From Intrasporangium oryzae NRRL B-24470 (GTDB lineage: Bacteria > Actinomycetota > Actinomycetes > Actinomycetales > Dermatophilaceae), in assembly GCF_000576595.1 (NCBI RefSeq), contig NZ_AWSA01000002.1, positions 62,001-126,000 of the forward strand: DNA of 64,000 nt, written 5' to 3'. Below the pieces are notes generated by a model. The model saw only the letters and a program-made list of their open reading frames with translations, was not told the origin of the DNA and did no database searches. A program made the translations under genes and the position numbers. Position 1 is the stretch's first letter, and each line of letters begins with the position of its first letter. Positions 51,713 through 61,080 of this stretch are shown here, one piece after another.

Positions 51713-52936
51713 ATGACCGACATGCTCGAGACCGCCCCCGACGACACGACGCCCCCGACCGACCTCGTCCGCCGGGCGCGGGCCCTGCTTGCCGACCAGC
51801 CCCTCATCGACGGCCACAACGACCTCCCGTGGGAGGCCCGGGAGCAGACCCGCTACGACTGGGACCGGCTCGACATCGCCCATCCCGTCGCAACGACGAA
51901 CACCGACCTGCCGCGTCTGCGCGACGGTGGGGTCGGGGGCCAGTTCTGGTCGGTCTTCGTGCCCAGCACGCTTCCCGAGGGCGACGCCGTGATCGCCACG
52001 CTCGAGCAGATCGACGGCGTCCACCGCATGATCGGGACGTATGCCGCCGACCTCGCCCTCGCGCGGAGCGCGGACGACGTCGAGCGGGCTCGGGAGGAGG
52101 GCCGGATCGCCTCGCTCCTCGGCGCGGAGGGCGGTCACTCGATCGGCTCCTCCCTCGCGACGCTGCGCCTGCTCCACGTCCTCGGTGTGCGCTATCTCAC
52201 CCTGACGCACAACGACAACACCGCGTGGGCCGACTCCGCGACGGACGTCCCGCGGGTCGGCGGTCTCACCGACTTCGGCCGCGAGGTGGTCCGTGAGATG
52301 AACCGCCTCGGCATGATGGTCGACCTCAGCCACGTCGCCGCGACGACGATGCGGGTGGCGCTCGAGACCACGGACGCGCCGGTCATCTTCAGCCACTCCT
52401 CCGCCCTGGCCCTCTGCGACACCCCCCGCAACGTGCCCGACGACGTCCTCGCCGCGCTGCCCGCCAACGGCGGCGTCTGCATGGTGACCTTCGTGCCGGA
52501 GTTCGTGTCCCGAGCCACCGCTGCGTGGCGCGTCGAGGCAGCGGCTGCCGCCGCGGAGGTCGGCGTCGACGCGAGCGACTGGGTCGCGTTCGGGACGTTC
52601 TCGACGACCTGGGCGAAGACGCACCCCAAGCCCGACGCGACGATCGCCGAGGTCGCCGACCACGTCGACCACGTGCGTGAGGTCGCCGGCATCGACCATG
52701 TCGGGCTCGGCGGCGACTACGACGGGACCGACACCTACCCCATCGGCCTCGAGGACGTGAGCGGCTACCCGCGCCTGGTCGCCGAGCTGATGGACCGGGG
52801 GTGGTCGGACGCCGACCTCGCCCAGCTCGTCCGCGACAACACCCTCCGCGTCATGCGCGACGTCGAGGCCGTCGCCCGTGACCTCCAGACGACCCGGGCG
52901 CCGAGCCTCCGGACGATCACCGAGCTCGACGGCTGA
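51713..52936 (+). CDS. Membrane dipeptidase (M19 family)
   Basis: A 407-aa zinc-dependent dipeptidase related to renal dipeptidase. Metal-site motifs: IDGHNDLPW (H-x-D), a bridging Glu in [18 protein letters not shown] and IFSHSSAL. The C-terminal [13 protein letters not shown] supplies the catalytic Asp region. M19 enzymes cleave dipeptides, including those with D-residues. There is no signal peptide, so it is predicted to be cytosolic despite the family name. It is divergent from rimO with only 28 bp between starts. A role in peptidoglycan-peptide turnover with the epimerase gene 4 kb away is plausible. Confidence 0.9.
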   Translation: MTDMLETAPDDTTPPTDLVRRARALLADQPLIDGHNDLPWEAREQTRYDWDRLDIAHPVATTNTDLPRLRDGGVGGQFWSVFVPSTLPEGDAVIATLEQIDGVHRMIGTYAADLALARSADDVERAREEGRIASLLGAEGGHSIGSSLATLRLLHVLGVRYLTLTHNDNTAWADSATDVPRVGGLTDFGREVVREMNRLGMMVDLSHVAATTMRVALETTDAPVIFSHSSALALCDTPRNVPDDVLAALPANGGVCMVTFVPEFVSRATAAWRVEAAAAAAEVGVDASDWVAFGTFSTTWAKTHPKPDATIAEVADHVDHVREVAGIDHVGLGGDYDGTDTYPIGLEDVSGYPRLVAELMDRGWSDADLAQLVRDNTLRVMRDVEAVARDLQTTRAPSLRTITELDG

Positions 52937-53018
52937 GCGCCGGCCCGCCTGGTCGCGCCGAGCGCTCGACGCGACCCGGCCCGGCGGCATACGGGCTCCC
53001 CCTCGCTCACCGAACGCG

Positions 53019-53072
53019 GCGTTCGTTCACGAACGCAGTGGTGTACCGCGGTGTTCGTGAACGAACACCGCG
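53019..53072. repeat. Two 18-bp palindromes 32 bp apart between convergent genes
   Basis: GCGTTCGTTCACGAACGC (53019-53036) and GTGTTCGTGAACGAACAC (53051-53068) are each perfect inverted repeats around a 2-nt centre; the second extends to 12-bp arms (53047-53072). The centres (TC and GA) are complementary, so the two also pair with each other. They lie between the stops of the dipeptidase (52936) and the ion channel (53109). They could be a terminator cruciform or a dyad operator. Confidence 0.85.
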
Positions 53073-53108
53073 TTCACTCGGAGAAGACCGAGAGCGGGGC
53101 GGGTCGAC

Positions 53109-53855
53109 CTACTGGCGGAAGCGGGCGATGGTCAGGCCGACGAGGCGGGCGACGACGAGCGCGACGTAGAGCATCCCCGCGATCTGCTGGAGCAGGACGA
53201 ACGACCGGGCGTGCGGGGTCACGGCGTAGATGTCCGACAGGCCCGTCGAGGTCATCGTCGTGATCGACAGGTAGAGCAGCTCGTACCACGATCGGATCCC
53301 GGGGTCGGCCTCGCCGTAGATCGTGAACGAGTTGGGCCAGATGAACTGGACCGCGAGATAGAGGTAGGCGAAGCCCCAGGCGACGACCGTGAACGTCGCG
53401 CCGGTGGCGTAGAGCTCGTCGCGGGTCACCCAGTTGTCGGCGAACATGTACCGGAGCAGGCCGTAGCCCGTGTAGAAGTAGAAGAGGGCGTGGAGCAGCG
53501 CGCTCCAGAACTCGATCGACGCGCTGTCGGGCCAGACTGCCTCGGCAACCGTGAGCAGGACGACCGGCACGCCGAGCAGTGCAGCGACCCAGGTGAGGGC
53601 CGGCGTCGCCCGGACCGCGCGGACGGCGAGGAAGAGCACGAGGATCCCCACGATCCCGAAGAGCGCCCGGCCCGCGTCACGCCAGTTGCCGATGGTCGCC
53701 GTCTCGAGGTACGGGTAGACGAGGAGCGCGGTCAGCTGGACGAAGAGGAGCAGCGCGCACGGCAGCTCGACGAGCTTGCGCCGGAGACGGTCCAGGCGGG
53801 TCGGCGGGCCCGCCCGGCGGGGAGTGGACGGCCAGAGCTCGAGCGAGGCACTCAC
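53109..53855 (-). CDS. Two-TM-pore ion channel family protein with atypical filter
   Basis: A 248-aa membrane protein with six hydrophobic segments. The last two form an Ion_trans_2-type pore module: outer helix FTVVAWGFAYLYLAVQFIW, pore loop SITTMTSTGLSDI and inner helix VLLQQIAGMLYVALVVARLV. The loop replaces the potassium filter T-V-G-Y-G with T-S-T-G-L-S, so selectivity for K+ cannot be assumed. The short cytosolic ends carry no RCK domain. The gene is divergent from kdpF and shares the 102-bp promoter region that bears the phased GTCA repeats; joint osmotic or potassium control is likely. Confidence 0.82.
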   Translation of the reverse strand: MSASLELWPSTPRRAGPPTRLDRLRRKLVELPCALLLFVQLTALLVYPYLETATIGNWRDAGRALFGIVGILVLFLAVRAVRATPALTWVAALLGVPVVLLTVAEAVWPDSASIEFWSALLHALFYFYTGYGLLRYMFADNWVTRDELYATGATFTVVAWGFAYLYLAVQFIWPNSFTIYGEADPGIRSWYELLYLSITTMTSTGLSDIYAVTPHARSFVLLQQIAGMLYVALVVARLVGLTIARFRQ

Positions 53856-53879
53856 CTGCCGGAGCCTAGTGCGAGCGTC

Positions 53880-53916
53880 GTCAAGAACGCGTCAAGAGGC
53901 GTCAGTCGGGCGTCAA
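53880..53916 (+). promoter_or_regulatory. Four phased GTCA repeats, probable KdpE binding region
   Basis: GTCAAGA at 53880 and 53891, GTCAG at 53901 and GTCAA at 53912, i.e. spacings of 11, 10 and 11 bp, one helical turn each. Tandem half-sites with about 11-bp period are characteristic of OmpR/PhoB-family regulators such as KdpE, whose gene ends this operon. Confidence 0.65.
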
Positions 53917-53957
53917 CGGCACGGCGTGCGCCGGCCCCGACCCCGTAGGAACGGGTC

Positions 53958-54044
53958 ATGGTCACCAACATCCTCCTGGGCCTCGTGGCACTGGCCGTGC
54001 TCGGCTATCTCGTCCACGTCCTCCTGCACGCGGATCGCTTCTGA
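53958..54044 (+). CDS. kdpF: KdpF, small stabilising subunit of the Kdp ATPase
   Basis: A 28-residue single-helix peptide, MVTNILLGLVALAVLGYLVH followed by VLLHADRF, of the length and sequence type of KdpF (about 29 aa in E. coli). It sits directly before kdpA and its stop codon overlaps the kdpA start (TGATG). An AGGAACGGG stretch 5-13 nt upstream acts as ribosome-binding site. KdpF stabilises the KdpABC complex in the membrane. Confidence 0.93.
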   Translation: MVTNILLGLVALAVLGYLVHVLLHADRF

Positions 54045-55690
54045 TGAGCGACACCGTCAGCGGCCTGCTCACCATCGCCGTCCTGGTTGCCGCCCTCGCC
54101 GTGGTCCACGTACCCCTGGGCACCTGGATGGCGAGAGTCTTCACCGACACGAAGCACTGGCGCATCGAGCGCATCGTCTACCGTCTCGTGCGGGTCGACC
54201 CCGGGTCCGAGCAGCGGTGGGTCACCTACGCCGTCGCGGTCATCGGGTTCTCCGTCGTCGGGATCGTCCTGCTCCTCGCGATGATCCTCCTGCAGGGCGT
54301 GCTCCCCTTCGCGCGGGGTGCGGCGATGAACGTCGACACCGCCCTCAACACGGCCGTCTCCTTCGTGACGAACACGAACTGGCAGTCGTATGCCGGTGAG
54401 TCGGGTGTCTCACCCCTCGTGCAGACCGTGGGACTCACGGTCCAGAACTTCGTCTCCCCTGCTGTCGGCCTTGCCGTGGCGGTCGCCCTCGTGCGCGGCC
54501 TCGTGCGCTCGAGCGGCTCGGAGCTCGGCAACTTCTGGGTCGACCTCGTGCGCGGCCTGTTCCGGGTCATCGTGCCGATCGCCCTGATCGGCGCGGTCGT
54601 GCTGCTGCTCGGCGGCGTCATCCAGAACCTCACCGCGCCGACGACCGTCACGACCCTCTCGGGCGGGCACCAGGTTGTCCAGGGCGGCCTGGTCGCCTCG
54701 CAGGAGGCGATCAAGGAGCTCGGCACGAACGGCGGTGGCTACTTCAACGCCAACTCAGCTCACCCCTTCGAGAACCCGAACCCCCTCACCAACCTTGTCG
54801 AGATCTTCCTGCTCCTCGTCATCCCGTTCTCGCTGCCCCGCACCTACGGCGTCATGGCCGGCGACCGTCGCCAGGGCTGGACCGTGCTCGGCTTCATGAC
54901 GACCCTGTGGGTCCTCATGCTCACGGTCGTCACCTGGTCGGAGGTGCACGCGGCGTCGGGCCCTCTGGGCGGGATGGAGGGCAAGGAGCTCCGCTTCGGC
55001 GTGTGGCCCTCGGCGCTCTTCGCGACGAGCACGACGGCCACGTCGACCGGCGCGGTCAACTCGATGCACGAGAGCTTCTCAGCGCTCGGGGGCGGGGGCG
55101 CCCTGTTCAACATGATGCTCGGCGAGCTGTCGCCCGGTGGCGTCGGCACGGGCCTCTACAGCGCGCTGCTCGTCGCGATCCTCACGGTGTTCCTCGCAGG
55201 TCTCATGGTCGGGCGCACGCCCGAGCTGCTCGGCAAGCAGATCGGGCGTCGTGAGATCACCCTGACCGCCCTGGCCGTCCTTGTCATGCCGACCCTGGTC
55301 CTCGCCTTCACCGGCATCGGGATGGTGGCGCCGCTCGTCTCGTCGCAGATGCTCGCCACGGGTCCGCACGGGCTCACCGAGGTCATGTATGCGTACACCT
55401 CCGCGGCGAACAACAACGGCAGCGCCTTCGCGGGCTTCTCCGCCGACACTCCCTACACCAACCTCACGCTTGCGCTGTGCATGTTCCTGGGCCGGTTCGC
55501 CCCCATCGTCCTCGTGCTGGCACTCGCCGGTTCCCTCGTGACGCAACGTCGCCGGCCGGTCACCGCCGGCACGCTCCCCACCCACACCCCCACCTTCATC
55601 GGCCTGTTCGTCGGGGTGGCCGTCATCGTCGGCGGTCTCACCTTCTTCCCTGCCCTGGCCCTCGGTCCCCTCGCGGAGGCACTCTCATGA
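54044..55690 (+). CDS. kdpA: Potassium-transporting ATPase, potassium-binding subunit KdpA
   Basis: KdpA is the channel-like subunit of the high-affinity K+ pump. The 548-aa protein has about ten hydrophobic segments and the four pore-loop-like filter regions of the family, e.g. [35 protein letters not shown] (family hallmark) and [18 protein letters not shown]. Length is typical. The start overlaps kdpF by one base and the end overlaps kdpB (ATGA), so the operon is tightly coupled. Expression is expected at low external K+ through KdpDE. Confidence 0.97.
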   Translation: MSDTVSGLLTIAVLVAALAVVHVPLGTWMARVFTDTKHWRIERIVYRLVRVDPGSEQRWVTYAVAVIGFSVVGIVLLLAMILLQGVLPFARGAAMNVDTALNTAVSFVTNTNWQSYAGESGVSPLVQTVGLTVQNFVSPAVGLAVAVALVRGLVRSSGSELGNFWVDLVRGLFRVIVPIALIGAVVLLLGGVIQNLTAPTTVTTLSGGHQVVQGGLVASQEAIKELGTNGGGYFNANSAHPFENPNPLTNLVEIFLLLVIPFSLPRTYGVMAGDRRQGWTVLGFMTTLWVLMLTVVTWSEVHAASGPLGGMEGKELRFGVWPSALFATSTTATSTGAVNSMHESFSALGGGGALFNMMLGELSPGGVGTGLYSALLVAILTVFLAGLMVGRTPELLGKQIGRREITLTALAVLVMPTLVLAFTGIGMVAPLVSSQMLATGPHGLTEVMYAYTSAANNNGSAFAGFSADTPYTNLTLALCMFLGRFAPIVLVLALAGSLVTQRRRPVTAGTLPTHTPTFIGLFVGVAVIVGGLTFFPALALGPLAEALS

Positions 55691-57837
55691 ACCCCTCGTC
55701 GACGACGCAGTCGTCACGCACCACGCCCGGCAGCGGACCGGCAGCCCGGTCCCGGCACGCCCGCGGCGAGGCGCTCATCCGGCCCGGCCGCACGAGCACG
55801 ACGTACGCGCAGCTCGCGCGGCAGCTGGTCACCACCTTCCCCCAAGCCGTCGCCAAGCTCGACCCGCGCCACGTCTGGCGCAGCCCCGTCATGTTCGTCG
55901 TGTGGGTCGGCTCGGTGGTCACGACCGTGCAGGCCGTCGTCGATCCCTCGTGGTTCGCCTGGGCCGTCGCCGTCTGGCTCTGGGCCACGGTCCTCTTCGC
56001 CAACATGGCCGAAGCCGTCGCCGAGGGCCGTGGCAAGGCCCAGGCGGCCACGTTGCGGGCCACGCGGAAGACGACCACCGCCGAGCGTCGTCTCGCTGAC
56101 GGTTCCTTGGAGACCGTCGCGGCCTCGGACCTGGCGATCGGCGACCTCGTCGTCGTCCGACCGAACGAGATCATCCCCGGCGACGGCGACGTCGTCGAGG
56201 GCATGGCCACCGTCGATGAGTCGGCCATCACCGGTGAGTCCGCCCCGGTGATCCGAGAGTCGGGCGGGGACCGGAGCGCCGTCACCGGGGGCACGACCGT
56301 GCTGTCGGACAGGATCACCGTGCGCATCACGACCAAGCCCGGCGAGACCTTCATCGACCGGATGATCGCCCTCGTCGAAGGGGCCTCGCGTCAGAAGACC
56401 CCGAACGAGATCGCGCTCACGATCCTGCTCACCGTGCTCACGATCATCTTCCTGTTGGCCGTCATGGCGATGCAGCCGATGGCGATCTACTCAGGCCAGC
56501 CGCAGTCACCCGTCGTGCTCGTCGCCCTGCTCGTCTGCCTGATCCCGACCACCATCGGCGCGCTGCTGTCGGCGATCGGCATCGCCGGCATGGACCGCCT
56601 CGTGCAGCACAACGTGCTCGCCATGTCCGGCCGCGCCGTCGAGGCCGCCGGTGACGTGTCGACGCTGCTGCTCGACAAGACGGGCACCATCACGTACGGC
56701 AACCGACGCGCGACCGAGCTGCTGGCCACCCCTGGCCTCGGCAACGACGGGGTCACCCGAGCGGCATACGTCTCCTCACTCGCGGACGAGACCCCCGAGG
56801 GGCGCTCCATCGTCGAGCTGGCGGCCTCGGCGCTCGACACGCCTTCACGCGAGGCGCTCGATCGGCTGCCCCAGGCCGGAGCGACCTTCGTCGAGTTCAG
56901 TGCCGCGACCCGGATGTCGGGCGCCGACCTGCCCGACGGCACGGCCTACCGCAAGGGCGCCGCCGACTCGGTCGCCCGCTGGGTCAAAGGCCTCGGCGGC
57001 GAGATGCCGAGCGGTGTGCTCACCGAGGTCGACGGCATCGCGACCTCGGGCGGCACCCCGCTCGCCGTCGCGGTGCAGGAGGCGGGCCAACCGCCACGCG
57101 TGCTGGGCGTCATCCACCTCAAGGACGTCGTCAAGCCCGGCATGAAGGAGCGCTTCGCGCAGCTGCGCTCCATGGGCATCAAGACCGTGATGGTCACGGG
57201 CGACAACCCGTTGACCGCCAAGTCGATCGCGGCCGAGGCGGGGGTCGACGACTTCCTCGCGGAGGCGACCCCGGAAGACAAGATGGCCCTCATCAAGCTC
57301 GAGCAGCACGGCGGCCGCCTCATCGCCATGACCGGGGACGGCACGAACGACGCGCCGGCGCTGGCCCAGAGCGACGTGGGCGTCGCGATGAACACCGGCA
57401 CGTCGGCGGCCAAGGAGGCCGCCAACATGGTCGACCTCGACTCGGACCCGACGAAGCTCATCGACATCGTCTCCATCGGCAAGCAGCTGCTCATCACCCG
57501 CGGAGCCCTGACGACGTTCTCGATCGCCAACGACATCGCGAAGTACTTCGCGATCATCCCGGCGATGTTCGTCGTCCTCTTTCCCGGGCTCGACGCGCTG
57601 AACATCATGGGCCTCGCCTCGCCGAGATCAGCAATCGTCTCGGCAGTCATCTTCAACGCGCTCATCATCATCGCGCTGATCCCTCTGTCGCTGAGGGGAG
57701 TTCGCTATCGCGCAGTCGGCAGCACCGCGCTCCTTCGCCGCAACATCCTCATCTACGGCCTGGGCGGCATCATGGCCCCGTTCATCGGGATCAAGCTGAT
57801 CGACCTGGTCGTGAGCCACCTTCCCGGAATGATGTGA
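55687..57837 (+). CDS. kdpB: Potassium-transporting ATPase, ATP-binding subunit KdpB
   Basis: P-type ATPase subunit that powers Kdp. The 716-aa product shows the actuator TGES (183-186), the phosphorylation site DKTGT with Asp330, the hinge VTGDNPLTA and [16 protein letters not shown]. Membrane helices carry the [20 protein letters not shown] segment that couples to KdpA. An N-terminal 35-residue Ser/Arg-rich stretch precedes the first helix. ATG at 55687 overlaps the kdpA stop. All catalytic residues appear intact. Confidence 0.98.
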   Translation: MNPSSTTQSSRTTPGSGPAARSRHARGEALIRPGRTSTTYAQLARQLVTTFPQAVAKLDPRHVWRSPVMFVVWVGSVVTTVQAVVDPSWFAWAVAVWLWATVLFANMAEAVAEGRGKAQAATLRATRKTTTAERRLADGSLETVAASDLAIGDLVVVRPNEIIPGDGDVVEGMATVDESAITGESAPVIRESGGDRSAVTGGTTVLSDRITVRITTKPGETFIDRMIALVEGASRQKTPNEIALTILLTVLTIIFLLAVMAMQPMAIYSGQPQSPVVLVALLVCLIPTTIGALLSAIGIAGMDRLVQHNVLAMSGRAVEAAGDVSTLLLDKTGTITYGNRRATELLATPGLGNDGVTRAAYVSSLADETPEGRSIVELAASALDTPSREALDRLPQAGATFVEFSAATRMSGADLPDGTAYRKGAADSVARWVKGLGGEMPSGVLTEVDGIATSGGTPLAVAVQEAGQPPRVLGVIHLKDVVKPGMKERFAQLRSMGIKTVMVTGDNPLTAKSIAAEAGVDDFLAEATPEDKMALIKLEQHGGRLIAMTGDGTNDAPALAQSDVGVAMNTGTSAAKEAANMVDLDSDPTKLIDIVSIGKQLLITRGALTTFSIANDIAKYFAIIPAMFVVLFPGLDALNIMGLASPRSAIVSAVIFNALIIIALIPLSLRGVRYRAVGSTALLRRNILIYGLGGIMAPFIGIKLIDLVVSHLPGMM

Positions 57838-57843
57838 TCCGTC

Positions 57844-58425
57844 GTGAACAGCACCCTGAACGCCTTCGTCAAGCAGTCCTGGGCCGGCCTGCGCGCCATG
57901 CTCGTCTTCACCGTCCTGTTCGGTCTGCTCTACCCAGCAATCGTCTGGGGCGTGGGGCAGGTCGTCGCCCGTGACCAGTCCACCGGATCACTCGTCAGCG
58001 TCGACGGCACGGTCGTCGGGTCGTCCCTCGTCGGGCAGCAGTGGACGGGGGCCCAGTGGTTCTGGGGCCGCCCCTCGGCGAGTGCCTACTCAGGCGACAC
58101 CAGCGGCGGTTCCAACCTCTCCGGGAGCGCGCTGTCCGAGGAGGTGGCCAAGCGGGCGTCGGCGGTGGGCCTCGACCCGACCAGCGCCCCCGCGGATGCC
58201 CTGACCGCATCCGGCAGCGGCCTCGACCCCGACATCTCCCCTGCGTATGCCGAGTCGCAGGTCGCCCGGGTCGCCGGGGCGCGTGGCCTACCCGTGCAGC
58301 AGGTCGCCGACCTGGTTGCCGCGCACACCAAGGGGCGAGTGGCCGGCTTCCTCGGCGAGCCGCGGGTCAACGTCCTCGAGCTCAACCTTGCCCTCGACCG
58401 CCTCGTCGCCTCTCGCCCCGGCTGA
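57844..58425 (+). CDS. kdpC: Potassium-transporting ATPase subunit KdpC
   Basis: A 193-aa single-pass membrane protein with a helix at about 15-40 (LRAMLVFTVLFGLLYPAIVW) and an extracytoplasmic domain with the family motifs GQQWTGAQWFWGRPSASAYS, GLDPDISPAYAESQVARVA and LGEPRVNVLELNLAL. KdpC stabilises nucleotide binding by KdpB. The start is a GTG 6 nt after the kdpB stop codon. It is followed by a 57-nt gap before kdpD, the only sizeable gap inside the operon. Confidence 0.96.
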   Translation: MNSTLNAFVKQSWAGLRAMLVFTVLFGLLYPAIVWGVGQVVARDQSTGSLVSVDGTVVGSSLVGQQWTGAQWFWGRPSASAYSGDTSGGSNLSGSALSEEVAKRASAVGLDPTSAPADALTASGSGLDPDISPAYAESQVARVAGARGLPVQQVADLVAAHTKGRVAGFLGEPRVNVLELNLALDRLVASRPG

Positions 58426-58431
58426 GGGCTC

Positions 58432-58469
58432 CAGGTTGACCGGAAGGGCTCGACGGGCAGGTTCACCTG
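58432..58469 (+). promoter_or_regulatory. Repeated CAGGTT(C/G)ACC sites between kdpC and kdpD
   Basis: CAGGTTGACCGG (58432-58443) and the palindromic CAGGTTCACCTG (58458-58469) lie 26 bp apart in the only gap of the operon. They may mark a secondary regulated promoter for kdpDE, but no clear -35/-10 is seen. Confidence 0.35.
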
Positions 58470-58482
58470 AAAGGATCGCCGT

Positions 58483-61080
58483 ATGAGGCGTGGACAGCTG
58501 CGCATCTATCTCGGGGCGGCGCCCGGCGTCGGCAAGACGGTCGCGATGCTCGACGAGGCCCACCGTCGGGCCGAGCGCGGCACCGACGTGGTCGTCGGGC
58601 TGGTCGAGACGCACGGACGAGCCCACACGTCGGCGATGCTCGAGGGGCTCGAGGTCCTCCCACGACGCGCGGTGGAGTACCGGGGGGCCCAGCTCGCCGA
58701 GCTCGACACGGAGGCCGTCCTCGCCCGGCGCCCGCAGGTCGTGCTCGTCGACGAGCTCGCGCACACGAACGTCCCCGGATCAGGTCACGAGAAGCGCTGG
58801 CAGGACGTCGACGACCTGCTTGACGCGGGCATCGACGTCCTGACGACGGTCAACATCCAGCACCTCGAGTCGCTCAACGACGTCGTCGAGGCCATCACCG
58901 GGGTGCGCCAGGGCGAGACTGTCCCCGACGAGGTGGTCCGCCGGGCCGACCAGGTCGAGCTCGTCGACATGACTCCCGAGGCGCTTCGGCGGCGGATGGC
59001 CCACGGGAACGTGTACGGCCCCGACAAGGTGGACGCGGCCCTGGCCAACTACTTCCGCGTCGGCAACCTCGCTGCGCTGCGCGAGATCGCCCTCCTCTGG
59101 CTCGCCGACCGGGTCGACGAGGCCCTCGAGCGCTACCGCGCCGACCATGGGATCCACGAGCCGTGGCCGGCCCGCGAGCGCGTGGTCGTGGCCCTGACCG
59201 GGGGCCCCGAGAGCGAGACTCTGCTCCGTCGTGCAGCCCGGATCGCGACCCGCGCGGCCGGTGGTGACCTCATCGCCTGCCACGTCCGACCGGCTGAAGG
59301 CCTTGCCTCCGCCGATCCCACGTCACTCACCCGACTGCACCGCTTGGCCGAGGACCTTGGCGCCGACTTCCACGACGTGACCGGCTCCGACGTGGCCAAC
59401 GCGATCCTGGACCACGCGCGCGGAGTCAACGCGACCCAGATCGTCGTCGGGGTGAGCCGGCGCAGCCGATGGCAGTCCCTGCTCCGACCGAGCATCGCGT
59501 CCGAGGTCGCCGACGGGTCCGGCGACATCGACGTCCACCTCGTCTCGCACGAGGATGGCCACGCCGGACGCCGAGCCGCCCGCCGCGGAGGCGGCCGGCG
59601 TCTCGGCGCCCTGTCCGGCAGACGCCGCATCGCGGGGTGGCTGCTCGCCACGGTGGGTCTGGGAGTGCTGACCGCCGTGCTCGTGGCCACCCGCGAACGC
59701 CACTCGCTCTCCCTGGACCTGCTCCTCTACCTCGCGCTCACTGTCGCGTGCGCCCTCGTCGGTGGGATCTGGCCGGCGCTCTTCTGCGCGGTAGCGGGCT
59801 CCGTCGTCGTCAACTGGTTCTTCACAGAACCGGTCGGCACCTTCACGATCAGCGACCCGCCGAACGCCCTCGCCCTCGCCGTCTTCGTCCTCGTGGCGAT
59901 GGCCGTGTCCTCGCTCGTCCACGTCGCCGCGAGGCGCACCGAGCAGGCCGTGGCCGCGCAACGGGAGTCGGCGGCGCTCGCGGCCCTCAGCAGCGACCTG
60001 CTCGCCGAGCCCCAACCCCTCCCGGCCCTGCTGGAGAAGGCCCGGAGTGCCCTGTCGATGAAGACGGCCATCATCGCGGGTCCTCGCGAGGGCCCGGACC
60101 ACCTTGTGGTGCTCGCGTCAACCGACCCGGCGCTGCGGCCGGGCGCGCCCGTCCCCGACGGAGTCACGTGGTCGATCGACGAACCCGTCGACGAGGGGGC
60201 GCACCTGCTCCTCGCCGGCCCGCCGGTCGCGGCGCAGGACCAGCGCCTCGTGAGCGCCTACGCCGCCCACGCGACGATCGTGCTCGGACGCGAACGCCTC
60301 GCGGCTGCTGCGAGGGAGGCAGCCGGGCTCGCCCGCGACAACGCGGCCCGGACCACGCTGCTGGCGGCCGTCTCGCACGACCTGCGCACCCCACTCGCGA
60401 GCATCAAGGCAGGCGTGTCGATCCTGCGCCAACCTGGGGTCGTGCTGCCGCCCGAGGACGAGGCGGAGCTGCTGGAGTCGATCGAGGACTCGAGCGACCG
60501 GCTCGACTCGCTGATCGGCAACCTGCTCGACCTCTCCCGGCTCGAGACCGGGACGGTGCGGGCCCACGCGCACGACATCGACGTGCTCGACGCCCTGGTG
60601 TCGACGGTGAGGACGACGTCGGAGCCCGGCCGGGTGGAGATCGCGACCGGGGCCGGGGTGCCGCTCGTCCGCGCCGATCTCGGGCTGCTCGACCGCGTGC
60701 TCGCCAATGTCATCGAGAACGCCCTGCGCCACGGCGGCGACTCCGAGGTGCGCATCACCGCGGGACGGATCGGGGCCACCGTCCAGATCCGGGTCATCGA
60801 CCGCGGCCCGGGGGTTGCCGAGGGCGACCGGGAGCGGATCTTCGCCGCGTTCCAGCGGGTCGGCGACACGCCCCAAGGGGAGGGGATCGGCCTCGGGCTC
60901 GCCGTGGCCCGTGGTCTCATGGCGGTCATGGACGGGTCCCTGACGGCGGAGGACACCCCGGGAGGGGGACTGACGATGGTCATCGAGCTGCCCGTGGCCG
61001 GATCGCCGGAAACGGGGTCGCATGAGACGAAGTCGCACGAGAGGACGTCGACCGACAACGAGCAGGAGCCCGTCCGATGA
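58483..61080 (+). CDS. kdpD: Sensor histidine kinase KdpD
   Basis: Senses K+ limitation and phosphorylates KdpE. The 865-aa protein has, in order: the KdpD N-terminal domain with Walker A GAAPGVGKT (11-19) and VDELAHTNVPGS; a universal-stress-like domain (about 232-355); a DUF4118 four-helix membrane region (about 383-483); a GAF-like segment; the HisKA domain with His632 in SHDLRTPLASIKAG; and an HATPase domain with NVIENALRHG and GIGLGLAVARG. It is full length compared with E. coli. The stop overlaps kdpE by 4 nt. Confidence 0.97.
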   Translation: MRRGQLRIYLGAAPGVGKTVAMLDEAHRRAERGTDVVVGLVETHGRAHTSAMLEGLEVLPRRAVEYRGAQLAELDTEAVLARRPQVVLVDELAHTNVPGSGHEKRWQDVDDLLDAGIDVLTTVNIQHLESLNDVVEAITGVRQGETVPDEVVRRADQVELVDMTPEALRRRMAHGNVYGPDKVDAALANYFRVGNLAALREIALLWLADRVDEALERYRADHGIHEPWPARERVVVALTGGPESETLLRRAARIATRAAGGDLIACHVRPAEGLASADPTSLTRLHRLAEDLGADFHDVTGSDVANAILDHARGVNATQIVVGVSRRSRWQSLLRPSIASEVADGSGDIDVHLVSHEDGHAGRRAARRGGGRRLGALSGRRRIAGWLLATVGLGVLTAVLVATRERHSLSLDLLLYLALTVACALVGGIWPALFCAVAGSVVVNWFFTEPVGTFTISDPPNALALAVFVLVAMAVSSLVHVAARRTEQAVAAQRESAALAALSSDLLAEPQPLPALLEKARSALSMKTAIIAGPREGPDHLVVLASTDPALRPGAPVPDGVTWSIDEPVDEGAHLLLAGPPVAAQDQRLVSAYAAHATIVLGRERLAAAAREAAGLARDNAARTTLLAAVSHDLRTPLASIKAGVSILRQPGVVLPPEDEAELLESIEDSSDRLDSLIGNLLDLSRLETGTVRAHAHDIDVLDALVSTVRTTSEPGRVEIATGAGVPLVRADLGLLDRVLANVIENALRHGGDSEVRITAGRIGATVQIRVIDRGPGVAEGDRERIFAAFQRVGDTPQGEGIGLGLAVARGLMAVMDGSLTAEDTPGGGLTMVIELPVAGSPETGSHETKSHERTSTDNEQEPVR

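Noticed and set aside
53019-53072. LexA boxes (CGAAC/GTTCG content)
   Set aside because: The half-sites are in the wrong order and spacing for CGAACRNRYGTTCG; the dyads read GTTCGT-N2-ACGAAC.
58883-61038. Antisense frames within kdpD
   Set aside because: No ribosome-binding sites, no recognisable domain, and full overlap with a conserved kinase.
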